This document shows, piece by piece, positions 9,884 through 18,004 of a DNA stretch of 21,023 nt (the first letter of the stretch is position 1; each line of letters starts with the position of its first letter). The position numbers and the translations under genes are program-made. Origin of the DNA: Larix sibirica (lineage: Eukaryota > Streptophyta > Pinopsida > Pinales > Pinaceae); contig NWUY0300003629.1 of NCBI GenBank assembly GCA_004151065.3, positions 1-21,023 of the forward strand, in the 5' to 3' direction. A model generated the notes under the pieces. The model saw nothing but the letters and a program-made list of their open reading frames with translations, had not been told where the DNA came from and made no database searches.

Positions 9884-10320
9884 ATGAAGCCAGGCACAGC
9901 ATGGGCCCGAGGCGACCGAACTGTAGCCGGAGCCTTTGGCATAGTAAGCCTGGCCATGCAGAAGTACAATGACGGCCTCTCTGCTGTGAAATTCATGTCA
10001 CTTCGATTCCTTCATCGCAGAACGAATACGATATTTTACGCTCTCTTGATTCGTCGTTTATCATTCGGTGCCTGGGCCGTGATCAGACTGTCAAGAATGC
10101 CGTGGAGATGGACAATCTCTTCAAGGAATACATGCCAGGTAGGTGAACGGTGGACCTGCTCAATACGTTCGGGAGGCAGAGAATCCGTGATCAGGGCCTA
10201 CACTCGTGGCATGCAGCTCGAGGAATCCGTGATCAGGGCCTACACTCGTGGCATCGTACGTGCATTCCATTACCTTCACAGGCAGGGGATTGTGCAGTGT
10301 GATTTTGCCGACTTGTTACT
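9884..10320 (+). pseudogene. Truncated, frameshifted MAPKKK-like protein kinase fragment
   Basis: The ancestor was a Ser/Thr kinase of the plant MEKK/MAPKKK type, which phosphorylates MAPK kinases. Domains in order: an N-terminal W-A-R-G; a glycine loop read as VAGAFGIVSLAM (9923-9958), first Gly replaced; ATP-anchoring Lys in AVKFM (codon 9989-9991); then a frame change and QNEYDILRSLDSSFIIRCLG (10018-10077) with the helix-C Glu in NE; hinge NLFKEYMPG (10114-10140); then a TGA at 10144-10146. A second frame change leads to VIRAYTRGIVRAFHYLHRQG. In the catalytic loop His is Gln (IVQCDF), and the loop Lys and Mg-binding Asn are missing (CDF-AD-LLL). Homology stops there: DFG, APE and the C-lobe are absent and a minisatellite follows. 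No intron is visible, so a processed or captured copy is possible. The 236-codon ORF over this region joins kinase and repeat translation by chance. Confidence 0.85.
10181..10254 (+). repeat. 42-bp in-frame duplication inside the kinase fragment
   Basis: GAATCCGTGATCAGGGCCTA and the next 12 bases occur at 10181 and again at 10223. The offset is 42 bp, exactly 14 codons, so the peptide ESVIRAYTRG appears twice. All 32 matching bases are identical, so the duplication looks younger than most of the kinase decay. Confidence 0.95.
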
Positions 10321-10356
10321 ATTTAGTTTTTCATTACGCACACATAAGACCATAAG

Positions 10357-11003
10357 ACCATTGTCAAGAGGACAGGGGAATGTAAAACGCAGGTTAAGCC
10401 CAAGGAGACATGTGAACCGTGGCATATTCCCGTTGTCAAGGAGGAATATGAGACAGACGATGAGTCCTCTGACAGAGAGGGGTGTGAAACAGGTAATAAG
10501 CCCATTGTCAAAGAGTGATGCAAAAGGAGGAATAAGCCTACTATTGAGGAGTTATGTGAAACAGGGGATAAGTCCACATTCAGAGATTATGTAAAACAAG
10601 GAACTAACCCACTATCAGGCAGAACTGTAAAACATGGGTAACAAGTCCAGATGTATGTGAAACAGGGTAAGAGCCTACTGCCAGAGAACAATGCAAACAA
10701 GGTAGGAGCCCAGTCCCATTATCAGAAAGGCATGTGAAACAGGGGTTAAGTTCACTGTCACAGAGCAATGCAAAATACGGGATTAGCCTACTGTGAGGGA
10801 TTTGTGAAACAGAGTATGAGACAACTGCCAGAGAGAAATGTGAAAAGGGATAAGTCCACAATCATAGAGGTATGTGAAACCGGGTTAAGCCCACTGTCAG
10901 AGAAAAATGTAAAACAAAGGATTAGCCCACCATAAAGGGAGAATGGTAAAATAAGTGATTAGCCCAACGTCAGAGGGCAATACAAAATAACGATTAGCTT
11001 ATA
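10357..11003. repeat. 36-bp tandem array, left block of about 18 units
   Basis: The unit core is (A/T)TGTGAAACAGGGGATAAG, then CCCACTGTCAGAGAG. TGTGAAAC-like starts fall at 10381, 10411, 10447, 10483, 10519, 10555, 10590, 10626, 10656, 10692, 10733, 10769, 10803, 10839, 10873, 10908, 10944 and 10981, so 36 bp is the modal spacing, with some of 30-41. Because 36 bp is 12 codons, the array reads openly in plus (VKQ-ISPLS-type words, five 12-residue units to about 10590) and minus frames. Translation units diverge freely and stops appear, so I do not call a protein. The array starts about 36 bp after the last recognisable kinase residue. Confidence 0.92.
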
Positions 11004-11215
11004 GAACAGGGAATGGAGTAAGCTAATTGTTAGAAGTTTTGCACTTTTCACTGTTTGGTCCATTTTGTTGGAATTTAGCAATGAATCATGGTTGAAATTA
11101 AGAGTTTTCATTGTTGAAATTGCATTTTTTATTACAAAAATAGATTAAGCGCTCTCCAAAACCCCGGACACTTTGATTATGCAATTTCAACAATATATAT
11201 CTACAATTTGAATGA
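11004..11215. mobile_element. About 212-bp hairpin-bearing insertion splitting the 36-bp array
   Basis: Array units stop near 11003 and resume near 11216. The sequence between is AT-rich and unrelated to the units. It contains a 16-bp perfect inverted repeat, ATTGTTGAAATTGCAT at 11110-11125 and its complement at 11179-11194, around a 53-bp loop. A second 9-bp perfect inverted repeat, ATTAGCTTA/TAAGCTAAT (10993-11001 and 11019-11027), sits at the left junction. No clear target-site duplication or transposase is visible. It may be a MITE or foldback remnant, or unrelated spacer DNA. Confidence 0.45.
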
Positions 11216-11400
11216 GTTCATTGTCAGAGATATGTGCAACGGGATAAGTCTACTGTCAGAGAACAATTTCAAACAAGGGATTAGCCTACTATCAAAGAGA
11301 ATTGGGAGACAGGGGATAAGCCCACTGTTACCTAGGGATGTGAAACAGACTATAACCCCACTGACATAGAGGCTAAAGCAATGTGAAAAGACAAGCCTAA
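11216..11400. repeat. 36-bp tandem array, right block of about 5 units
   Basis: Units continue with starts at about 11233, 11267, 11302, 11339 and 11382 and the same words (ACTGTCAGAGA, GGGATAAG, GATTAGCC, TGTGAAAC). Spacing is 34-43 bp, more ragged than in the left block. It is the same family and orientation, so one array was split. Confidence 0.88.
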
Positions 11401-11440
11401 ACTGATTGGGGTTTACGCTGTCACATTGCAGCACCCTAAA

Positions 11441-11575
11441 CTTCACTCCATCTATCTGATCTCCAGAGATGGAATACAATACATTTCCTTCACTCCCTCT
11501 ATCCGGTCTCCAGAGATGAAGTGCCATACATTCCTTCAATCCCTCCATCCACTGTCCAGAAATGGAGTGCAAACC
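11441..11575. repeat. 46/47-bp tandem repeat, about 2.8 units
   Basis: Units start CTTCACTCC/CTTCAATCC at 11441, 11488 and 11534, each followed by C-TC-ATC and a TCCAGA(G/A)ATG(G/A)A word and a GT-C-ATACATT or equivalent. The ORFs at 11426-11623 (+) and the right part of 11201-11590 (-) are translations of this repeat and the neighbouring 36-bp repeat. Confidence 0.88.
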
Positions 11576-11676
11576 AACAATGCGCACCAAAAGTTGGAGT
11601 CTTTTGTTTTGAGATGCAATTGAGCCCCAGGTTCTTACTATCGCCGAAGTTATGAGGCGCTGGTATGGATCTCCCA

Positions 11677-11760
11677 GCCTTTATAAGTGGTGAATGCGAA
11701 CCCAGAAAGCCTTTGTAAGTGGTCAGTGCTGACCTCCCAAGCTTTCATAAGTAGTTTTAG
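11677..11760. repeat. 32-bp tandem repeat, about 2.6 units
   Basis: GCCTTTATAAGTGGT at 11677, GCCTTTGTAAGTGGT at 11709 and GCTTTCATAAGTAGT at 11741 are exactly 32 bp apart, with (A/C)CC(C/A) words between them. Confidence 0.8.
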
Positions 11761-11764
11761 TTTT

Positions 11765-12191
11765 TAGTTTAGTGTGGACCTTGCAAGTCAAGGTTAAAAT
11801 GTTGGTGTCTTATAAGCATGGAGTTACCTTTAATTCTTGAACTTTTCCAACTCAAAATAAAAAAAACAAAGCCATAAGAACATGTTTCCATGAGGGTGTT
11901 CCTCCCCAAACATTTTTCTGTAACTTGCAAAGAAAGGACACTCAAGACTCAAGAGCAGGTTTGGGAGATTCTATGTGAATTTTCCTCTTGTAATAAACAT
12001 GATGTAGAGTTCTTCTTTGTGCAAACAAATTCTCCTCATGTAACTTGTGTGACAGAGGCAGAGCATATGCTTATGCTTCCAAAATAAATGCAAATGCAGG
12101 CACAGGGCACAACATAGAGAGCAAATAGAACATTCATCTTTGCAACATTGTTATTTTTTACACAGGATAAACATATATACATATATGGTAT
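11765..12191. other. Gene-free stretch
   Basis: A 65-codon ORF at 11890-12087 has no recognisable domain and no context. Base composition falls back to AT-rich to the right of about 11830, marking the right edge of the GC-richer island. Confidence 0.3.
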
Positions 12192-12325
12192 AGGAGAAAC
12201 ATGTAACTTCAATTATGAAACACCATCTTATTTGTATATAAAATCAAAATTGTTAGCCAGGAGAAACATGTAACATCAAATATGAAACATCATCTTATTT
12301 ATAAATAGAATCAAGACTGTTAGTT
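12192..12325. repeat. 67-bp tandem duplication
   Basis: AGGAGAAACATGTAAC starts both copies, at 12192 and 12259, followed by ATATGAAACA-CATCTTATTT and ATAGAATCAA/AAATCAAAA-TGTTAG. Copies are about 85% identical by eye. Confidence 0.9.
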
Positions 12326-13669
12326 GGAAGTTTATATTTTATACTTTTAACACTACATTCAACATCTAATTAATGATATATCTCACGATAAAACTAATAA
12401 CAAAAGACTTTACAACTAAGTATCAAATTATCAATGCTTGGAGACATAATATTACCAATAACATTGAAACACATGCACATCCTTCTTCAACTAAAAACCT
12501 TTGAAGTTAAGTTTCATAATTTGGCGACCACTGAAAAAACCTGGGAAGACCTCAAATGTTCTTGTACATGGAGATAGATTGTAGTCAGCTTTGCCAAATG
12601 TGCATAGTTAATTCTTCACACTTACTCATTTATTTGCTTTTTCCTGAAATCCAACATTGCTTTTCACAACCAACCCGCACTGAGATGAATATAAAATCTT
12701 GATATACTTAAATCTACATATTCTACATAATCATGATTTGCATGCACCACATTTCACTCAACTCTCCTCATTTCATAACAATTACAATTTTTTTTGCTTT
12801 GCAACAACATTGGATTCAAGTTAGAAATACTAACAAAGATTATATCCTAATTTCTACACTCTAATCAGTGTAAGAGTAAAGCCATATCAATTATTTTTAA
12901 ATACATACAATAAACTTGCAAAAACTATATGTATGCATGGTGATGAGAAACTTTCAACTTTAGAAACACTACCTTTCAACTGTCATCTAATTGGATTTAA
13001 ACCAAAAAATACACAAAATATTTGACCATGAGAAATTAATCTTTTTTGTAACTGTTACAAATATGAGCTCATATGACTTGTGAGCAGTCTCCTCATATAC
13101 TTGCATGTAAGGATTAAGTGATATAACTAGAGATTTGGGACATTATAGGCGAGTTTGCAAGCTAGGCAATGGCATGTCATATTTGCAAGGAACATGAGTA
13201 ATATTGGAAAAACAATGATGATAAAATTGCTGGGTTTTTTTTTGTTTTTTGTTTTTTTTTCAAGCATAAATAAGTTTACAATATATGGCTATCTGCATAG
13301 CATCTCGAGACTTCAAGACTCCAATGTGTAGTTTCATTACTCAATGTAAAGAAAATTTAGCCACATGTAGTAACTTGGTACTGTTTAGAAGGAGGTAACA
13401 TACTATTTTGTTCCTGCAAGATGCTTAAAGATTTTGGGTTGTTAATCTATTCCTTTATATTTAAGAAAGACCAACTCTTAGCTAGTTAAAGACAATTTAA
13501 GGTTATACTCTAAGACCAAACTAAACGAATACTAGTATCCAAAGGTCATATGGCATCCACAACACCTAACCATCAACTTTATAAATAAAACCTATGATAA
13601 CTTAATTTTTTATTACATCTATATACACAATTCAACCATCCATTGAATATGTAATCAACATGACAAATC
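12326..13669. other. AT-rich gene-free stretch
   Basis: There is no supported ORF, RNA gene or longer repeat. The only notable item is the poly-T run listed separately. Confidence 0.35.
13232..13260 (-). repeat. T-rich run, possible retroposon A-tail on the minus strand
   Basis: Twenty-nine bases are nearly all T, interrupted by two G residues after the leading GG. It could be the A-tail of a minus-strand retroposed sequence lying to the right, but no body with Pol III boxes was found next to it; a simple-repeat expansion is equally possible. Confidence 0.35.
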
Positions 13670-13902
13670 CCACAAAATTAAAAAAAATAATAATAATTTA
13701 CTATTCAAATAATTTTTTTAAAATTAAAAAGCAAGCATTTTAATCATCATCAAAAGACAATAAAATATTAAAAACCAAAGGTTTGGAATCTTAATTGCAT
13801 AATTACCACAAAAATTGTAGTTTGCAATTTGCATGGACTATGAACAAGTCTAAATACAATGAAAGGGAGTGCAACCTTTATTCCTTTTTACTTGTTTTTA
13901 GG

Positions 13903-14300
13903 AGGTCAAAGGTTCAAATCCGGAGGGAGGTAGGTCAAAGGTTCCCTCCATAGACTTTAGTAGTCAAATCGTTTTGCGGAGGGGGTCCCTTGTCCCACAA
14001 ACAAGGGGGTCTCATACACCAAATTGGTGTCTCGCTTGGTGTGACCTTAAAAATAGATTATATGATTATTATTATACAATGAAAGGGAGTGTAACCTTTG
14101 TATTCAAAAGCCTTAAAAATATATTATATGATTATTATTATACAATGAAAGGGAGTGTAATCTTTGTATTCAAAAGTTAATATTAGTCAATGAACACTTG
14201 TGAATAAAGACAAAAATCTCCAAAATTTGTAGATATTAAATATATACTTTAGAGTGGAGGTGTACATGCCCTAATCCCCTTGAATTTGAACCTTTGACCT
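13903..14300. repeat. 17-bp inverted repeat carrying Pol III B-box-like words
   Basis: AGGTCAAAGGTTCAAAT at 13903-13919 is perfectly complementary to ATTTGAACCTTTGACCT at 14284-14300. GGTTCAAATCC, a B-box match, lies on the plus strand at 13911-13921, and a one-mismatch version lies on the minus strand. The pair may be two SINE fragments in opposite orientation. Confidence 0.75.
14045..14176. repeat. 66-bp tandem duplication within copy A
   Basis: Two 66-bp units (14045-14110, 14111-14176) start CCTTAAAAATA and end TTTGTATTCAAAAG; only two differences are visible. The word ACAATGAAAGGGAGTG also occurs at 13856, so an older event fed the same word into this place. The ORF at 13974-14180 is a translation of this duplication. 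Confidence 0.95.
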
Positions 14301-14346
14301 TTTACAAGGAAACAAATGTTCTTCACCCATTAGCCTCACTCAAGTT
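14258..14346 (-). mobile_element. tRNA-like SINE fragment candidate
   Basis: On the minus strand an A-box-like GGCTAATGGGTG (about 14324-14335) precedes a B-box-like GGTTCAAATTC (14282-14292) by about 30 bases, the spacing of tRNA-derived SINE promoters. This ~90-bp block is absent from the matching place in copy B, where a short T-rich sequence stands instead. No A-tail or target-site duplication was identified, and both boxes have mismatches. Confidence 0.4.
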
Positions 14347-14905
14347 GTACTATAAATTTCCTATGATGTGGTGATTTACTATCATTGTTGTTTATTGCTA
14401 TGAAATATACATAATTGATGTCAATATTATTGTTGTCTTGTAATTTATGATTCTTTAGGACATTATTTTATGTATTGTTTTGATTGTTACTATAATTGTT
14501 GTTAAAGGATAAATTATTATTTTTGCTTTCATGAATATCATGTATTATATCACGAGTTGATGGATATTGTCATGGAACTTCAAATGTTCTCCCTAATATT
14601 GGTTTTAGAGTTTATAATTAGATAGTGTTAAATGTTACCCTTATCAATTGCGATCATGCCCAAGGTGTTGGACGTAAAGTGGTCTAACAATTTTTAGGTG
14701 TGTTTTGAGCAAACTCACAAACATGTATTTGTCGGTGTCCATAGCAATGAAAATTCTTTGGGAATTCCTATTGGACCCATGATCACATTTTTTGTGTGTT
14801 GAGACATGTTATGGATTGAATTCACCAAAATGAGTTCTAGGGGGCATGCTAAGGACAATGTGGTGAGACTTGACAAACTGTTGTTTCTCACAAGATCTAA
14901 ACGAT

Positions 14906-15349
14906 AAAGAAATCAAGAGGTGTCTTTTCTCTGAGCATAAAGTGGGCAATGCATATTTGCAAAGAAAACTCGAAAATGGACAAATTAGACAAAGGACTAA
15001 AGTTAATCTGAGAGAAACACGAAAATAAATATGAAAGGAAAACAAGAGGTAAACAAGAGTAGATTTCCTAGTTTTGTCCTAATTTTATATACAAATCTAT
15101 AGGGTTAAATGGATACAAAAGTCACAATTTGAGAAAGACTCTCTATGCTTCACAATAGGGGTCAACATTTTCAACCAACTATACACATAATCCAAATTTA
15201 TGCTCTATTAAATTACATTTCAATAAAATCACAATCTTGAAAATAAATTTAAAAGCTTGTAATAAACATGTAATAATCCAAAATCACATAATATATCATG
15301 AAAATATGAATGTCCATAGAAAACAAGATTGCATCATATGTCACCAAAA
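14906..15349. other. Spacer between copies A and B
   Basis: AT-rich. Parts of the minus-strand ORFs at 14809-15045 and 15249-15500 fall here; neither shows a recognised domain, and their hydrophobic, Phe/Tyr-rich content fits AT-rich DNA. Confidence 0.3.
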
Positions 15350-15899
15350 TTTCAAACCCCACTAAAAAAATATAAAAAGTAATTAACAAATTAAATACAT
15401 TTTTAATCCACCATCCAAACAAATACCAAAAAAAGAAAAAGCTTGAAATCTTAATTGCATACTTATTATAATGCTTATAGTTTATAGTGTGCATGGACAA
15501 TGACTAAGTCAAACAACAATGAAAAGAGTGCAAATTTTATTCCTTTTACCTATCCTATATATATCTAGTGTAGCTCTCTCAAAGATAAAACCTCGAGACT
15601 TGTGGATAGTTAATGTCCATGCAACTCTAAGGGTAAACTACCTTGTGCTTCCATTCTAAATTAAACATACAGGGACGACCATAAATGAAAATTTATTCGA
15701 AGGAATGCTTATGTAATTGCTAAACGCGACTAGAACATACGTTGGTCTTGGATGGTTATTAACTTAGTGATTAAGTTTTACTAAGTCTTGATGTAAATGG
15801 TCATTTATTGTAAAACCAATCTCAATAATCCAAAGGTTAAGTTAGTTAATGATAAGGGTGGAACATTTATGGAAAGTTGGCCTTAACAACTATGGGTTA

Positions 15900-16101
15900 G
15901 GGTTTTGTTTAAATTGTGTTTAAGAATATGAGATAGATATTTTTAGACATTGATCTTGGATTGAGTTGAAGTTAGTGTGCATAGTTAGAGATTGAGGATT
16001 GGGTTTTGTTTAAATTGTGTTTAAGAATATGAGATAGACATTTTTAGACATTGATCTTGGATTAAGTTGAATTTAGTATGCATAGTTAGTGATTGAGGAT
16101 T
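15900..16101. repeat. 101-bp tandem duplication within copy B
   Basis: Two units, 15900-15999/16000 and 16001-16101, start GGGTTTTGTTTAAATTGTG and end GATTGAGGATT at a constant 101-bp offset. There are about seven differences. It lies in the part of copy B that has no counterpart in copy A. Confidence 0.95.
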
Positions 16102-16177
16102 GATATTTCCATTCGATTTCTCATCTAGATGGATATGCCCAAATTGGTCTATAGCTTGGATGTGACCTTAAACATAT

Positions 16178-16207
16178 ATTATTATTATTATTGAAGAAGA
16201 AGAAGAA
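16178..16207. repeat. Compound microsatellite (ATT)5(GAA)5
   Basis: Five ATT units (16178-16192) run directly into five GAA units (16193-16207). Copy A has only a short GATTATTATTAT at the matching place, so the array expanded after the copies separated. Confidence 0.95.
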
Positions 16208-16298
16208 ATATTTTAGAGTGGTTTTTTTCTCTCGATTTTTGGATTTTCTACTATAAATTGGTGTGTCCTATGTGTGGTGGTTTATTATCATTGTGTTC

Positions 16299-16503
16299 TT
16301 TTTTTAGAAATACTTATTATAGGATCTCTTTAGCTAAGTTGTACTATGAGGGGTGTATCAGTGACGTCAAAGTCACCTAGGACTTTCATCTAGCCTCATT
16401 TGCACCCATGTAGGGGGTTTGAACTTGGGTCTTTGTGTTAATACAAATTGGATCACCCCGATGCTTGCCACTAGATTGCACTCTTATGGTAATCTACTAA
16501 CAC
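16299..16503 (-). mobile_element. SINE candidate, about 205 bp, inserted in copy B
   Basis: Read on the minus strand, the block has an A-box-like TGGCAAGCATCGGGG (16456-16470), a B-box-like AGTTCAAACCC (16415-16425; first base differs from GGTTCRANNCC) about 30 bases later, a body of about 110 bases and a terminal A7 (T7 at 16299-16305 on the plus strand). This is the layout of a tRNA-derived, Pol III-transcribed SINE, which relies on another element's reverse transcriptase. Copy A lacks the block: there ATCATTGTTGTTTATT runs uninterrupted. A GTTTATTATNAT word flanks both sides in copy B, but the empty site already contains a similar pair, so a true target duplication is unproven. The family was not recognised. 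Confidence 0.55.
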
Positions 16504-16805
16504 TAATGTTTATTATTATGGAATAGGCATGTTTAATGCTAATGTCACTTCTATTATTTCTTTTGGTAAGTTAAGATTATTTATGACATTTATTATATGC
16601 ATTGTTTTGGTTATCACTATAATTGTTGTTAATGGGTCAGTGTTTCTTTTACTTTCATGAGTTTCACGTGTTATTATCATGGATGGATGGATAATATCAT
16701 TGAATTTGTAGTGTAATCACTATTATTGGATTATGATTTTATGATTAGATTGTGTTGAATGTTACCCTTATTAGTTGTGAGCATGCCCAAGGTGTTGGTT
16801 ATTAA

Positions 16806-17105
16806 GTGGTCCAATATTTTGGCAGTTGTTTTGAACAAACTCACAAACATTTATTTGTTAATGCCCATGGCAACGAATATTCTTTGTGCATTCCTATTGG
16901 AATCGTGGATATTTTGTTGTGTTTTGTGACATGTTATGGTTTGAACTTTCTTAAAATGAATTATGGGAGGCATACTAAGGACAATGGAATGAGGCATGTG
17001 TTGTTTACCACAATATCTAAAGGTGATCATATACTACCTAGGGGTGTAATAGGGGTCTATAGGAATGCTTATAGGTCAATTAATGTGGTGTCCTTCTACA
17101 CGTAA
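16806..17105 (+). pseudogene. Unrecognised open frame in copy B, probably a relic
   Basis: An open stretch of about 100 codons follows an in-frame TAA at 16803-16805 and begins at a GTG. It includes FEQTHKHLFVNAHGNE and IPIGIVDILLCF. The matching region of copy A preserves many of the same words (ACTCACAAACAT, ATTCCTATTGGA) but has a stop and a one-base indel in this frame. I recognise no family. The upstream frame in both copies reads VTLI-C-HAQGVG, so the ancestral element could have been coding through here. Chance openness remains likely. Confidence 0.2.
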
Positions 17106-18000
17106 ATACATCAAATCTGACCAAGCTTGATTTGGTGTCCTTATACATGAAAATCCTTGGCCTCAAGGCCCTTAATATAATCACCAAACTAGTTGATCAT
17201 GAAACCTTAATTCTCGCCAATATTTTCCTAACCTCTACCTTTTTCATTTTCAAAATGTGACACCCTGCTTTTGTATTCCTATTTTGTAATGTCAAGTGTA
17301 ATAGGCAATGAGGCCGAGATCAAAACTTATGTATGGTATTTGAATTAATAAAATTCATCAGATATGGATGAGGGAATGTTGAAAAGAAGGGGCAATGAAC
17401 CCATGAGAGGGAAAATAAAAGAGTAAGGGGGATTAAAGTTAAATCCCTATCCTTTCCATTAAACCCATGTCTTGGACTCAGTTTAACTGTATTAAAACAT
17501 TAAATTAATACTATAGAGATAGGGAGGGCCTTGACATATGTAATCAACTTTGTAATTATATAGTGGTCTGTGTGGTTGGGAGGAGGAGGCACATGGTGCC
17601 CAAATACCATGCACCAAAAGGAATTATGAAGTGAGGAGAGTAGAACATTGGGAAGTACATGGAAACAATAAAGGGGAATTGTGGACCCTGAACCAACACT
17701 GAACAACTATGAGAGGATAACCTTGTTGTTTCCATGGAGGTTTCTATCCAACCTATGAACAAACCTTTCCCTGCAAACTTGTCATGGAGCACTGGAATGG
17801 TGGTTGAATTGATAGAGGGGATGCTCAGACAGAGAGGGAGGTCTTCCACCAAGTGTTGGACGAGTTATTTTGTTTTGACCGATTGATCTGGTGTCATGTT
17901 GGTTTTGTGAGTGAGAAAGTATTGATTCAACCTGTAATAGTTTACCTTTCATTGTTTCATAGCCTCGACTCGGGGGTGGTAGCCTTGCTAATGTAGACCA
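17031..18000. other. Gene-free stretch with an LTR-start-like word
   Basis: ORFs on the minus strand at 17500-17706, 17556-17852 and 17782-18003 overlap in different frames and have no recognisable domain. TGTGACACCCTGCTTTT near 17256 resembles the 5' start of some plant Ty3/gypsy-type LTRs, but I found no partner or primer binding site. Confidence 0.3.
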
Positions 18001-18004
18001 CACC

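Larger units (their letters stand above)
13670..14905 (+). repeat. Copy A of a dispersed segmental duplication
   Basis: This segment aligns in order with 15350-17030: GGAATCTTAATTGCATA (13784), TGCATGGACTATGA (13832), ACAATGAAAGGGAGTGCAA (13856), CCAAATTGGTGTC..TGGTGTGACCTTAAA (14018-14052), ACTTTAGAGTGG (14246), TACTATAAATT (14348), TATAATTGTTGTTAA (14491), GTTACCCTTAT (14634), CATGCCCAAGGTGTTGG (14655), ACTCACAAACAT (14714), ATTCCTATTGGA (14764), GACATGTTATGG (14802) and CTAAGGACAATG (14850). Identity is roughly 70% by eye. The ancestral element is unrecognised, and the frame open in copy B is broken here by a TAA and a 1-base indel. Confidence 0.8.
15350..17030 (+). repeat. Copy B of the dispersed segmental duplication
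   Basis: It carries the same ordered landmarks as copy A: GAAATCTTAATTGCATA (15446), TGCATGGACAATGA (15491), ACAATGAAAAGAGTGCAA (15515), CCCAAATTGGTC (16139), TTTTAGAGTGG (16211), CTACTATAAATT (16248), TATAATTGTTGTTAA (16618), GTTACCCTTAT (16761), CATGCCCAAGGTGTTGG (16782), CATTCCTATTGGA (16888) and CTAAGGACAATG (16974). It is longer than A because it holds an extra ~570 bp at about 15560-16130, including a 101-bp tandem duplication, and a ~205-bp SINE-like insertion. Confidence 0.8.

Noticed and set aside
9884-10594. Single 236-codon ORF as an intact gene
   Set aside because: It joins two parts of the kinase fragment through an out-of-frame middle and then runs into minisatellite translation. 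The true kinase homology switches frame twice and contains a stop.
10323-10861. Minus-strand ORFs with SLTxGLLPVSH-type repeats as a repeat protein
   Set aside because: The unit is 36 bp, so every frame repeats every 12 residues. The plus frame is equally open and unit residues are not conserved as a protein motif would be.
17256-17272. TGTGACACCCTGCTTTT as the start of a gypsy-type LTR
   Set aside because: There is a word resemblance only. No matching LTR end, primer site or second copy was found.
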